Assembly (NCBI GenBank): GCA_016712665.1
Contig: JADJQP010000001.1
Coordinates: 558,001 to 622,000, forward strand
Length of the DNA stretch: 64,000 nt
Direction: 5' to 3'
From: Bacteroidota bacterium
Lineage (GTDB): Bacteria > Bacteroidota > Bacteroidia > Chitinophagales > Chitinophagaceae
Position numbers and translations under genes: made by a program. Below, piece after piece: positions 20,705 to 29,736 of this stretch. A model generated the notes under the pieces. That model saw only the letters and a list, made by a program, of their open reading frames with translations, did not search any database and had not been told where the DNA came from. Every line of letters starts with the position of its first letter. The stretch's first letter is position 1.

Positions 20705-20967
20705 ATAGAGTCGATGCATTTAATGTGTACAATATCTTTTTGTAGAATGATACTGCCTAGTAAATACCCAAAGGGGTCTATACCAAACGATATTCCGTAC
20801 GGCTTCTCTACAATATGCCACTTTAAGATAGGCGAATGGGCATCATCCATATCCTCCTTAAAATAGCCAACGATGAAACCTCTTATCTGTCTGCCATCTT
20901 TCAACAGTATTTCAACCGGACGTCTTAGAGAATGACTATTGGCTAAATGAAAATTTTGCTCCTCCAT
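20701..20967 (-). CDS. Small protein of unknown function in the potassium operon (Sm-like beta pattern)
   Basis: 88 residues, no signal peptide or membrane segment. The central segment RPVEILLKDGRQIRGFIVGYF resembles the strand-turn-strand core of Sm/Hfq-like small beta barrels, and a second half ends IILQKDIVHIKCIDSI. It is not KdpF, which is a ~30-residue membrane peptide. It starts 14 nt after the kup stop, and its own stop overlaps the porin start, so the three genes are almost certainly co-transcribed and translationally coupled. The Sm-like assignment is a guess from sequence pattern only. Confidence 0.7.
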   Translation of the reverse strand: MEEQNFHLANSHSLRRPVEILLKDGRQIRGFIVGYFKEDMDDAHSPILKWHIVEKPYGISFGIDPFGYLLGSIILQKDIVHIKCIDSI

Positions 20968-20981
20968 CCGATGTATCTTTT

Positions 20982-22948
20982 TTATTTTATTTCGCGGCTA
21001 ATGGCTCGTTTGAGTTCAATCTTGGTAATTGGTTGATACACCAAGGGCACATGCTCTATCACAACATCACATTTGTCAAGACCAAAAGCTTTTTCGTCAC
21101 TAAGTCCCAGATATTTCAATTGAAAATAGGCATTGAGAATGATACCTTCTCGTAAAGCGAATTCATTTTCCACAGACAAAAATTTTTCAATGACTACAAA
21201 TTTAAAATCAGGTTCATTGTTATATTTAGTAGATCCATCGGGACGGGTATGCAGGTTGAGCTCTTTATTTTGTACCAACTCCTGAATGATTCTTTTGAAG
21301 TATAATTCAGTTCGTGGTTGAACCCGAAACCCAACATGGATACTAATTTTGATTACTTTATCATCAATCAATTCAGACACATCGTAGGTGAGCGTATACG
21401 GTTCGTTGGTACGATGAATATGTACAAACCAATATACATCGGCTCGTTTTGGATTTTTTGCAAATATTGATTTGATAATCTTTTCTTCTACTTCATGGCG
21501 GTTATTGGCTTTGGTGAGGTAAATCAGATGTGTTGAAAATCGCGGAATGGCATCATCATTGCTTAACTCGTTGATTTGATTAACATACCGCCCCAAATCG
21601 ACGAACTTGGTAAACCGATTACTTATCTTTCTACCTGTGTATACGGAATACATGATAAAAAAGTATACAGAAGAAATGAATAGGGTGATATATCCTCCTT
21701 CTGGAAATTTTTGGAGATTCGCCAAGAAAAAGGCGATTTCGATACTTGCAAAAAGCAAGAGCAATGTTGCGGTTACAATCCGATTCCATTTGAGTTTGTA
21801 AATTAAAAATACGACAGGAGGTAGGTGGTTACCATCATGGTGAGGGTAATGGCCAAACCATAGGCTGCTTCCATGTTGGAGGAATTTTTAAAATATAGAA
21901 CCATTAACACACAGCCTATCCACAGCATAATATTTACACTGGGAATATAGATTTGTCCCTTTGTTTCAGACGGTTGTCGAACGGCTACCCGAGGCCAAAA
22001 GTTCATATTCATGGCCTCATTTATTAGTGTATAACTCCCACTGATTAGAGCTTGTGAGGCAATGATAGCTGCAGTGGTAGCTATCACAATACCGGGTATC
22101 AAAAACCAATGGGGCATGATTTCGAAGAATGGATTTTTACCTTTTATGAAGGCCCCCTCGCCCAAACTCATGAGCCATGCCGCTTGTCCCATATAGTTGA
22201 GGAGTAAACAAACCTTCACCAAACTCCAGGTGATTCGAATGTTTTTTCTTCCGCAATGCCCCAAGTCTGAGTATAAGGCTTCAGCTCCTGTAGTAGCTAA
22301 AAAAACAGCTCCAAGTAAAACAAAACCCTTTGGATATTGTGTAAGAAAATCAATGGCATATTTTGGATTGAGCGATTTTAGAATAGAAGGATGATCTGCT
22401 ATTTGAACGATACCTAATAGGGATAGCATTAGAAACCAAACCAGCATGGCAGGGCCAAAGGCACTACCCACTTTATGGGTACCGAAACGTTGAAAGAAAA
22501 ATAGTCCCGATATAATGGCTATTACAATGGGCACGGTTGGCAAATGTTCGAGATTTTTTATATTGGTAAGTCCTTCGATGGCAGAAGCCACGGAGATGGG
22601 AGGTGTGATAATACCATCTGCTAGTAAGGTGGAGGCGCCTAGTATGGTAGGAATTACTAAGTACTTGCCATATCTGCGTACCAAGGCATACAATGAAAAG
22701 ATGCCTCCTTCTCCATTATTATCTGCTTGTAAAGTGAGGTAAATATATTTAAAGGTGGTTTGAAAGGTTATGGTCCAAAACACGCAAGATATGCCTCCGT
22801 ATACTAGCATCTCGCTAATGGGTCGATCTCCGATTATTGCCTTTAGTACGTACAACGGGCTGGTGCCGATATCTCCATAAATAATACCCAAGGCTATTAA
22901 CAGGGAGGCTGCTGTGATTTTCTTTTTGTTTTCAGTAGTAAGATGCAT
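20982..22948 (-). CDS. kup: Low-affinity potassium transporter Kup; frame disrupted
   Basis: About 655 residues if one base is restored to the run of five T (A at 21805-21809 on the plus strand). The N-terminal part has the KUP/HAK signature GIIYGDIGTSPLYVLKA and the early transmembrane helices. The second frame resumes in the final membrane helices and the cytoplasmic C-terminal domain ending near VPLVYQPITKIELKRA. Kup is a proton-coupled K+ importer. I use the ATG at 22948; the longer frame would need a TTG at 22972 sitting in the promoter. It lies 93 nt downstream of the kdpE-like gene. Confidence 0.92.
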
Positions 22949-23041
22949 ACATGATTTTGTTGAACCATGCAAAATTGACGGATTCGTTATGAGTAAATCA
23001 TAAAGAAAGAGCAGATGATATAAAGAAAATATAAAGAGAGA

Positions 23042-23719
23042 TTATATAAACCGATAGCCCACACCACTTTCGGTATGAATATGTTCAGGGATATCGGGAT
23101 TGGTTTCGATTTTCTTTCGCAAGGTTCGTATGAACACACGTAAATACTGGGTTTCAGACTGCGATCCCATACCCCAAATTTGTTTTAAAATATATTGATG
23201 AGTCAACACTCTTCCTTCATTGATAGCTAGCAATGCTAATAAATTAAATTCAGTGGATGTCAATTTGAGGAGTTCGCCGGCCTTTTTAACGGTTCGTGCA
23301 GGAATGTCAATTTCTAAATCTCCACAAAGTAATTTGCTCTCAGTGGATTGGCTTTGATTTCTGCGAATAGCCGAGCGAATCCGTGCCAGAAGCTCTGCGC
23401 TTCGAAAAGGTTTTGACAAATAATCTGTGGCTCCATTGTCTAATGCATTTACAATATCTGCTTCGCTATTTTGAACTGAAAGCATAATGATTGATTTTGC
23501 ATACCAGGTTCGCAGTTCTTTCAATACATCGTGACCGCTTTTATCGGGGAGGCCAATATCCAGCAAAATCAATTCGGGTGGGTGGTTGGCTGCCATAATA
23601 ATGCCCTCTTTGCCACTAGTTGCCTGCCAAACCTTGTAGTCATTGCTTTCTAAGGTTATTTCCAACAGCTTCCTGATTTGAGGTTCATCGTCGATGACTA
23701 AAATTTCAGCTTTATTCAT
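23042..23719 (-). CDS. KdpE-like OmpR-family response regulator
   Basis: 225 residues: receiver domain with acidic pocket DDE (residues 10-12), phospho-acceptor D54 (LLDIGLP) and a KPF switch lysine, then a winged-helix DNA-binding domain with LLALLAINEGRVLTHQYIL and ending SGVGYRFI. Sequence and length are typical of KdpE. It overlaps the kinase gene by 8 nt, so the two form a pair. It would normally control kdpFABC, but here kup follows. Confidence 0.9.
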   Translation of the reverse strand: MNKAEILVIDDEPQIRKLLEITLESNDYKVWQATSGKEGIIMAANHPPELILLDIGLPDKSGHDVLKELRTWYAKSIIMLSVQNSEADIVNALDNGATDYLSKPFRSAELLARIRSAIRRNQSQSTESKLLCGDLEIDIPARTVKKAGELLKLTSTEFNLLALLAINEGRVLTHQYILKQIWGMGSQSETQYLRVFIRTLRKKIETNPDIPEHIHTESGVGYRFI

Positions 23720-24791
23720 TTTTTAAATTGTTTACAAAAGAAATGGGTGTTGGTATTTCAATACGAAAGGTTGCACCACCCCCTACTTCATTTTCCACCC
23801 TAATGTTTCCCTGATGAGCTTCCACAAAGCCTTTCACAATGGAAAGACCCAGTCCGCTACCACCTGTTCTACTATTTGGTAAGCGATAAAATTTATCAAA
23901 AATTGAGGATCGTTCGCCTTCAGGTATTCCGGGTCCATTATCGCGCACTACAATCTTACAATAATCTTGTCCTAGTGAAGCTTCCAAGTGAATCACCGTT
24001 CCTTCGGGTGTATAGTTGACTGCATTGTGAATCAGATTTTGCAGTACTTGTTCCATGAGGCCTCTATCTAACTTAAACAATGGCAACGATTCATTCATCT
24101 CAAATTCAATGATATGCCTTTTTCGATCTGTGTACTTTTGAATCACTCCATGTATCAATTCATTCACATCGCACCAATCGAGGTTTAATTTGAGCATACC
24201 GGTTTCGAGCCTGCTCATGTTTAACAAATTTTCAACCTGCCTATTTAAGCGCAAGCTGGCTTTGTCTATTTCAAACAATAATTCAGACTCTTGCTGTTTC
24301 GATAGTTTTCCGCTACCTTCTTGCAAAGTATCTACAGCACCTAGTATGGTAGCAATGGGTGTGCGCAATTCATGCGAAAGCGAGTTTAATAAGGTGTTGT
24401 ATAATTTGATGCTATATTCTTTCTCTTCTTTTTCTCGCGCAATTCGTTCCCACTTTCTTATTTTAGAGGTTAGCACTGCATTTACCAAGGCAATAAAGAA
24501 GTATAATAAAAACATCAGCAAATCTTCTGCACGATAAATATGGAGAGTAAATAAAGGGGGAATAAAAAAGAAATTCCAAATAATTGCACTTAAAATGGCT
24601 GCAGTTAACACCGGTAAAATATCGAATAACATTGCCACAATGGAAACCACTAATAGTAATATCAAGGCCACAATGGTATAGCCTATAAGTTCGGCAAACA
24701 AAAAGCATACAATACTAACGCTAAGTACTAATAAAATACTTATCAAGTATTGTGTGCCGGGCTTGTATTTTCTGGAATAAATAATTTTCAA
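23712..24791 (-). CDS. KdpD-like sensor histidine kinase lacking the N-terminal Kdp/Usp domains
   Basis: 359 residues. The membrane part (about 13-105) matches the DUF4118 four-helix region of KdpD, including the FFFIPP motif. HisKA follows with H140 in NSLSHELRTP, then HATPase with the N box NLIHNAVNYTPEG, DNGPGIP and GGSGLGLSIVKG. Full-length KdpD (~890 residues) also has a cytoplasmic KdpD domain and a Usp domain, both absent here. The start codon is TTG; no ATG is available upstream, and a TACTTTTG element lies 21 nt before it. Confidence 0.9.
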   Translation of the reverse strand: MKIIYSRKYKPGTQYLISILLVLSVSIVCFLFAELIGYTIVALILLLVVSIVAMLFDILPVLTAAILSAIIWNFFFIPPLFTLHIYRAEDLLMFLLYFFIALVNAVLTSKIRKWERIAREKEEKEYSIKLYNTLLNSLSHELRTPIATILGAVDTLQEGSGKLSKQQESELLFEIDKASLRLNRQVENLLNMSRLETGMLKLNLDWCDVNELIHGVIQKYTDRKRHIIEFEMNESLPLFKLDRGLMEQVLQNLIHNAVNYTPEGTVIHLEASLGQDYCKIVVRDNGPGIPEGERSSIFDKFYRLPNSRTGGSGLGLSIVKGFVEAHQGNIRVENEVGGGATFRIEIPTPISFVNNLKNE

Positions 24792-24811
24792 TGCAGCAAA
24801 CGGTTTGTCCG

Positions 24812-24819
24812 CAAAAGTA
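24812..24819 (-). promoter_or_regulatory. -7 promoter element of the kdpD-kdpE-kup operon
   Basis: TACTTTTG on the minus strand, matching TAnnTTTG, 20 nt before the TTG start codon at 24791. This supports the TTG start. Confidence 0.5.
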
Positions 24820-24918
24820 ATTCTGAATACATAAAGAAATAATAAAGAAAATGGTTTTCAAATATTTTTGAAAAGAGATTCAAGTAGTGTAAAAAATAAT
24901 TTTATCTTTACTATTGTT

Positions 24919-25326
24919 ATGGAACAGCTTTCATTATTTGAGCAGGTAAAAAAACTTCAAGCTGATAAGCAATTGTTGAAGATCGATACGTCCAAACTAA
25001 CGAAAGTATATTACACAATTACAGAGGTTGCAGTTATGTTTGGCGTCAATGCCTCCTTGCTCCGTTTTTGGGAAAAGGAGTTTATTACTTTTATCGGCAA
25101 TGTAAAAAAGAATAAAAAGGGAGACCGTTACTACAATGTTGAAGACATCGAAAAGTTAAAAATTTTATTTCACCTGATTAAAGAAAGGAGAATGACTTTA
25201 GAAGGTGCCCGTGAATTTTTGAAGGACAATAAAAAGAAAGTGAAAGATGATGTGAGTTTGATTGATCATCTATTAGAGATAAAGAGTTTTCTGCAAGATT
25301 TGAAGAAGAGTATTGCCATTCCATAG
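24919..25326 (+). CDS. MerR-family transcriptional regulator
   Basis: 135 residues from the ATG at 24919 (the frame extends upstream to 24868, but that part is not family-like). The helix-turn-helix is in YYTITEVAVMFGVNASLLRFWEKEF, with the MerR wing region KGDRYYNVEDIEKLK, and then a short coiled-coil dimerisation helix. There is no C-terminal ligand domain or metal-binding cysteine. Small MerR proteins of this form are common single-copy genes in Bacteroidota. It is divergent from the potassium operon, but a regulatory link is only a possibility. Confidence 0.85.
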   Translation: MEQLSLFEQVKKLQADKQLLKIDTSKLTKVYYTITEVAVMFGVNASLLRFWEKEFITFIGNVKKNKKGDRYYNVEDIEKLKILFHLIKERRMTLEGAREFLKDNKKKVKDDVSLIDHLLEIKSFLQDLKKSIAIP

Positions 25327-25373
25327 TTCCTAAGTCCTACTCATGTATTAGGCTTTAATAACAATAACGTATT

Positions 25374-27185
25374 ATGGACAAAGGCCCATTCTTTTTACTT
25401 ATCTTCTGTTTAATAGGATTGCGATGTATTGCCCAATCCAATAATTCCTTGCATGAAATGCATGCTACTGTTGAGCGGTATACCGACCAAGGTCAGTGGG
25501 ATTCTGCCATGAACATTTTATTCAAACTGAAGGAAGAAAAACCTTTCGATGCTAGCACGTTTCATTACATAGCTTGTATCTATGCAATAAAGGGAAAAGA
25601 AGATAGTGTCTTTCATTACTTATATCGGGTGGCAGATACCGTTCCGCATCTACTCAATTTGTCTGACCCTGATTTTTACCCTTTCATTGAATCACCACGA
25701 TGGGCCGCATTAGAGGATCGCTATTTTAGAGCAGGCCGTATCAAAAAAATGGTTAAGGATACTGCTTATGCACGAAAACTGCTTCGTATGACCATCAAGG
25801 ACCAGGCCTATTATCAGGAAATCAGAAGAGAGGAAACACAGCTAAAGCCGCAAAAGGAAAAGATTAAAGCGCTGTGGCGAAAAAAGGAAATTTTAAATGC
25901 GCAAAATCTTCAGACCCTGGAGCAAATGGTGCAAGCAAAAGGCTGGCCCTTATTTAGTACGGTTGGTCCCTCACTTTCAGGCGCCGCCTTTCTGGTAGTG
26001 CAGCATAGCGATTACCGCACTATGAAAAAGTATTATCGAAGTATTAAAACGGCTTGCGAAACCGGTGAGGGAAACTGCGGGTCCATGGCATTATTGTACG
26101 ATCGAATACGGATTTTGGAAAATAAACCGCAACGCTATGGATCTCAGGTACATTTTGATGAAAAAACGAAAAGCTACCAACTTTATCCGCTTGAAGATAC
26201 GGCGCAAGTGAATGACTTTCGCGAGTATATGGGATTGGGGTTGTTGGAGGAGTATCTATCTAGCTGGAAAATTGAGCTTACAATTCCCAAGCGAAAAAAC
26301 CCACTAGCATATGCCGATTCAGTAGTGTTTTATCACGATTCTGGTCAGGATCCTAAATATCCATATCCACATGGTGCGGAGGTTTGGAACAACAGTGAAA
26401 TGATGGCCTTGGATCCGAATGTAGTGAAAGGAAAAAACAACAAAGCGGTGTTGGTAATGCCCGTAGGGAGTACCATTATCTTGAAATTTATAGACAATCA
26501 AATTGTCAATTATCCTTACCAGCCCGATATTTTTATTAAAGAGGAAGGAGCCTCGGGTGATCGGGCCATTACCTATGTAAGTCATGATGGCATCAAGTTT
26601 GACTCACTGGGAATTACCATTGGTGGCCGGACCTCTGCCCTTGACCTTGAAGCGATTGACTACAAGCAATCGGTGAAATTTATCAAATTGGTGTCGCTTG
26701 ACAATAACGGTTCCTTGCCGGGCTTTGATTTAATGCATGGAAAGGGAACTCCCTTATCGTCGGTACCGGCAAAATATACACAAAAGGACATTGAACAGTA
26801 TTTAGTACAAGCACGTGTGGAAGAGATCCTCTCTGCACCATCGCAACTCTCTGATTTGAAATCTATTTACTTTGAAAGCGGAAAATATTATATTGCAGAC
26901 TCTGTCAAACCCTATTTACAAACGATAATTTTATATCTTAAAAAGGAATTAAAAATAAAGATAGAGCTTAGTGGCTTTACGGATGATGTGGGTTCGGCAC
27001 AAGCAAACGAAACATTGGCCTTAAGACGTGCGCAGGCAGTCTCAAATTATCTTATAGCCGCGGGTATTTCCCAGGAGCGGATTCTAGCTCGTGGGATACC
27101 GTATTTAGAAACGAACCAGAATTACGATTCAGAAAAAAATCGAGCATTGCAGCGAAAAGTAACAATGCAATATGTTTCCAAATAA
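25374..27185 (+). CDS. OmpA-family outer-membrane protein with N-terminal TPR-like and DUF6624-like domains
   Basis: 603 residues with a signal peptide (residues ~1-21). Residues ~25-115 look like TPR or alpha-helical repeats. Residues ~165-255 resemble DUF6624 (GWPLFSTVGPSLSGAAFLVVQHSD ... ALLYDRI ... YGSQV). A beta-rich region follows (about 300-480). The C-terminal ~110 residues are an OmpA peptidoglycan-binding domain: IYFESGKYYI ... GFTDDVGSAQANETLALRRAQAVSNYL. The domain order suggests a periplasmic or outer-membrane protein anchored to peptidoglycan. The enzymatic role of DUF6624, if any, is unknown. It lies 47 nt after the MerR gene. Confidence 0.8.
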   Translation: MDKGPFFLLIFCLIGLRCIAQSNNSLHEMHATVERYTDQGQWDSAMNILFKLKEEKPFDASTFHYIACIYAIKGKEDSVFHYLYRVADTVPHLLNLSDPDFYPFIESPRWAALEDRYFRAGRIKKMVKDTAYARKLLRMTIKDQAYYQEIRREETQLKPQKEKIKALWRKKEILNAQNLQTLEQMVQAKGWPLFSTVGPSLSGAAFLVVQHSDYRTMKKYYRSIKTACETGEGNCGSMALLYDRIRILENKPQRYGSQVHFDEKTKSYQLYPLEDTAQVNDFREYMGLGLLEEYLSSWKIELTIPKRKNPLAYADSVVFYHDSGQDPKYPYPHGAEVWNNSEMMALDPNVVKGKNNKAVLVMPVGSTIILKFIDNQIVNYPYQPDIFIKEEGASGDRAITYVSHDGIKFDSLGITIGGRTSALDLEAIDYKQSVKFIKLVSLDNNGSLPGFDLMHGKGTPLSSVPAKYTQKDIEQYLVQARVEEILSAPSQLSDLKSIYFESGKYYIADSVKPYLQTIILYLKKELKIKIELSGFTDDVGSAQANETLALRRAQAVSNYLIAAGISQERILARGIPYLETNQNYDSEKNRALQRKVTMQYVSK

Positions 27186-27332
27186 TTTCAAGTGGCCAAG
27201 GCTACGAAGGCGCTTGCTGTTTGGAGTGTTCGTTTTTTTGAATGAATGGTGTGTCGTATAAAGGGAAGGGTGCTTTCTCCTATAAAGAATAATATTTCAA
27301 GCGTATTATCACCCACTTATCACAATTATTTG

Positions 27333-27340
27333 TAAATTTG
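27333..27340 (+). promoter_or_regulatory. -7 promoter element of the thioredoxin-like gene
   Basis: TAAATTTG, matching TAnnTTTG, 21 nt before the ATG at 27362. Confidence 0.4.
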
Positions 27341-27361
27341 TCTTCCTCACATTTATAGATT

Positions 27362-27997
27362 ATGATAAAAAGTATAATATTTGCACTAACCCTAATATTT
27401 TGCGCAGAGTGGATGCTCGCACAGGATTTTGTACGAGAGCATGATAAAAAAACAGGCAAACCTTTATTAAGAGGAAAAATCTCTTTTCAAAATCTTCTAA
27501 AGGAAAGTACTTGTTCATGGCTTGAAGAAGGTACACAGGCCTATGACCCGAATAAGGCCATTATAGAAGAGTTGAGTACCGTATGGAAAGAATATCGGTT
27601 TGTAATATTTGCCGGTACTTGGTGTGAGGATACCCATAATTTGCTTCCAAAATTTTACAAAACCATGTTAGAAGCGGGTATTAGCCCCTATTCTATAGAA
27701 ATGTACGGAGTAGACAGGCAAAAAAGAACCTTACAGGAAGAGCACAAATTTTATAAAATTGAACGAATTCCTACCATTATTGTAATGCATCAGAAGCGTG
27801 AAGTAGGAAGAATTATCGAATCGGTACAAGTAAGCATCGAATCTGATTTGCTGACCATCATGGAAAAAGATATGAAAGAATTGGAATTGCAAAAAGCAGA
27901 ACGCATTTTGCAGACCGAAGAGAATAGAAAAGCAGAGATACAGAAAATGACGAGAAAGCAACGAAAAAGATATTATGCACCTAGGGAGTATTACTAG
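27362..27997 (+). CDS. Exported thioredoxin-fold protein with a single active-site cysteine
   Basis: 211 residues with a signal peptide (MIKSIIFALTLIF...MLAQ). The thioredoxin fold is visible: strand FVIFAGTWCEDTH and the cis-proline strand ERIPTIIV. The usual CxxC is reduced to C88-E-D-T, so a disulfide reductase role is unlikely; a peroxiredoxin-like, thiol-sensing or structural role is possible. The C-terminus is a charged helix (KAERILQTEENRKAEIQK) ending in an Arg/Tyr-rich tail. It overlaps the convergent rnpA gene by 17 nt. Confidence 0.75.
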   Translation: MIKSIIFALTLIFCAEWMLAQDFVREHDKKTGKPLLRGKISFQNLLKESTCSWLEEGTQAYDPNKAIIEELSTVWKEYRFVIFAGTWCEDTHNLLPKFYKTMLEAGISPYSIEMYGVDRQKRTLQEEHKFYKIERIPTIIVMHQKREVGRIIESVQVSIESDLLTIMEKDMKELELQKAERILQTEENRKAEIQKMTRKQRKRYYAPREYY

Positions 27998-28382
27998 GGA
28001 TTAATTCCACCAATTTATGGAGACTTTTTATCATGGCTTTTTTCATCTCATCGTAGGCTAGTATTTCGTTGTGGGTGTAAATGAACATCACTTGCAAATC
28101 AGACCTTTCTACTTGGATTTTTTCCTGAATTGGTACTTTATGGAGTCGGTAAGCCTCCCTCGAAAGTCGCTTGATTCTATTCCTATCTACGGCTTTCTTA
28201 AAATTCCTTTTCGGCACACTGATTCCGAACTTCAGTTGAGGATTTTCACCACTAGCTGTAAACAGATATTTTACCTTAAAGGGATAAACAAAAAACGCTT
28301 TTCCATTAAGGAAAAGCGCATCAATTTGTTTTTTGCTCTTCAACCTTTCATGTTTGGACAATGAGAAAGGTTTACTCAACAT
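27981..28382 (-). CDS. rnpA: Ribonuclease P protein component
   Basis: 133 residues with the RnpA signature KKAVDRNRIKRLSREAYR (RNR motif) and the upstream FGISVPKRNFKKA strand. It is the protein subunit of RNase P that matures tRNA 5' ends. It begins 12 nt after the rpmH stop, the arrangement conserved across bacteria. Confidence 0.95.
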   Translation of the reverse strand: MLSKPFSLSKHERLKSKKQIDALFLNGKAFFVYPFKVKYLFTASGENPQLKFGISVPKRNFKKAVDRNRIKRLSREAYRLHKVPIQEKIQVERSDLQVMFIYTHNEILAYDEMKKAMIKSLHKLVELIPSNTP

Positions 28383-28394
28383 GAGAAGTGAATT

Positions 28395-28550
28395 TTATTT
28401 CAAACGACTTTCGTCAGAAACAGTTAGTTTTTTACGTCCTTTTTTACGTCTTGCCGCTAAAACACGACGTCCATTGGGAGTAGACATACGCTCACGAAAG
28501 CCATGTACTGATTTTCTTCTGCGACGGTGAGGTTGGAATGTACGTTTCAT
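28395..28550 (-). CDS. rpmH: 50S ribosomal protein L34
   Basis: A 51-residue protein too short for routine gene calls. It reads MKRTFQPHRRRRKSVHGF at the N-terminus, followed by RMSTPNGRRVLAARRKKGRK, which is the L34 signature. It carries a short acidic C-terminal extension (SDESRLK). It heads the rpmH-rnpA operon. Confidence 0.97.
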   Translation of the reverse strand: MKRTFQPHRRRRKSVHGFRERMSTPNGRRVLAARRKKGRKKLTVSDESRLK

Positions 28551-28598
28551 AGTATCTTAATATTTTTAATGAATCCCTTTCTACTTAAAAAAGGAGTG

Positions 28599-28630
28599 CA
28601 AAAGTAGGGATATTGTTTTGATTTTACAAA
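28599..28630 (-). promoter_or_regulatory. Promoter of rpmH-rnpA
   Basis: On the minus strand, TTTG (28627-28630), a 20-nt spacer and TACTTTTG (28599-28606) match the Bacteroidota consensus at both boxes. The leader to the rpmH ATG would be about 43 nt. Confidence 0.65.
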
Positions 28631-28632
28631 AT

Positions 28633-29151
28633 TTATTTTTTGTAACGAGTACCGGCGTAGGTGATTTTTGATTTGTTACCAATAGGCCAGGTGGTGTTTA
28701 AGGTAATGGTCACCACTTCTCCGTTTAAACTACCGCTTCCAATAATGGTATTGGTTAGTATGTTTTGCTCGGGTATGGTTATGAAATTATCATTTACAGT
28801 ACCTTTATAAACATTGATAATGGAATCCCTTACCGAAAAGATGGTAATACCAAATTTGTCATTATTGGCTCTGATTATCAACGAATCATCATTGTCGTCA
28901 GGGATGGTATCATTGATAAAACCGGTACGAATGCATTTATAAGAACCGGCAAATTTCTCGTTAACTCTAAATTGGCAGCTATCTCCTTCGTATCCGGAAG
29001 AACAAATGCAATCCCCATCACGGCATACCCCATTGTTTTTGCAAACCACATTTCGTGCTACGCAGGCATCATGGGTACAACTAGAAAATTGGGTAGTTGC
29101 GGCAAATATTACAAGAATGACAAAACCTGTTATGAATGATATTTTTTTCAT
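28633..29151 (-). CDS. EGF-like domain lipoprotein (copy 2 of a tandem pair)
   Basis: 172 residues. A signal peptide ends in a lipobox-like FSSC. A single EGF-like module follows at about residues 30-60 with six cysteines in CVARNVVCKNNGVCRDGDC and the closing GYEGDSCQF. The remaining ~110 residues are a beta-rich domain of unknown function. It is paralogous to the upstream gene at 29169-29675 and is separated from it by 17 nt, so the two are co-transcribed. Probably exposed on the outer membrane; function unknown. Confidence 0.8.
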   Translation of the reverse strand: MKKISFITGFVILVIFAATTQFSSCTHDACVARNVVCKNNGVCRDGDCICSSGYEGDSCQFRVNEKFAGSYKCIRTGFINDTIPDDNDDSLIIRANNDKFGITIFSVRDSIINVYKGTVNDNFITIPEQNILTNTIIGSGSLNGEVVTITLNTTWPIGNKSKITYAGTRYKK

Positions 29152-29168
29152 CGAGTGTTTAATTGTAA

Positions 29169-29675
29169 TTAGTCTATAAATTTATTTCCATTGTAGGTGC
29201 AGGTATTGAAAACACTATCGGTCAGGTTCAATTGTTGCACAAAAAGCGTAATGTCCAAGCCGTTGATATACCCGTTGCCTGAATACACATAATTGCCTAC
29301 TGTTTGGGCATCCAAAGTGATTTTTTCAACATTGATGGTGGCATACATTACGTCATCTGTATTTTCAAAAATATGATAAATAGCTACTCTATTGGGTTGC
29401 GGCTCAGGCGCTACTACCAAGGTTCTTAATTTAGGCACCAATCCATTGCAACGATAGTATCCATCAAAGGTTCCAATAAATTTTTCATACATTTTAGTTG
29501 CACAAAATGGACCTTCAAAACCAAGGGCACATTTGCACACGCCATCTCTACATACGCCATTATTTTTGCATATTATATCTTTACACGGATCTTGATTACA
29601 GGCGTTGAAAACGATAGCGGTACTGCTAAGCAGAAAAATCACCGCGGTCGCAAAAATTACTTTGATTTGTTTCAT
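29169..29675 (-). CDS. EGF-like domain lipoprotein (copy 1 of a tandem pair)
   Basis: 168 residues with a signal peptide ending FNAC (lipobox-like). The EGF-like module spans about residues 30-58 (CKDIICKNNGVCRDGVC, then GFEGPFC). A ~100-residue beta-rich domain follows. The EGF segments of the two paralogues are far more alike (KNNGVCRDG in both) than the C-terminal domains. It has its own -7 element at 29695-29702. Confidence 0.8.
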   Translation of the reverse strand: MKQIKVIFATAVIFLLSSTAIVFNACNQDPCKDIICKNNGVCRDGVCKCALGFEGPFCATKMYEKFIGTFDGYYRCNGLVPKLRTLVVAPEPQPNRVAIYHIFENTDDVMYATINVEKITLDAQTVGNYVYSGNGYINGLDITLFVQQLNLTDSVFNTCTYNGNKFID

Positions 29676-29694
29676 AATCTTACAATAAGGATAA

Positions 29695-29702
29695 CAAATT
29701 TA
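29695..29702 (-). promoter_or_regulatory. -7 promoter element of the EGF-lipoprotein pair
   Basis: TAAATTTG on the minus strand, 19 nt before the ATG at 29675. Confidence 0.4.
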
Positions 29703-29736
29703 GTAAAATTTACTTTAAAACTGCATAAATACCTTA

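Noticed and set aside
20701..20967. KdpF or another Kdp ATPase subunit
   Set aside because: The protein is soluble and 88 residues long, with no membrane helix.
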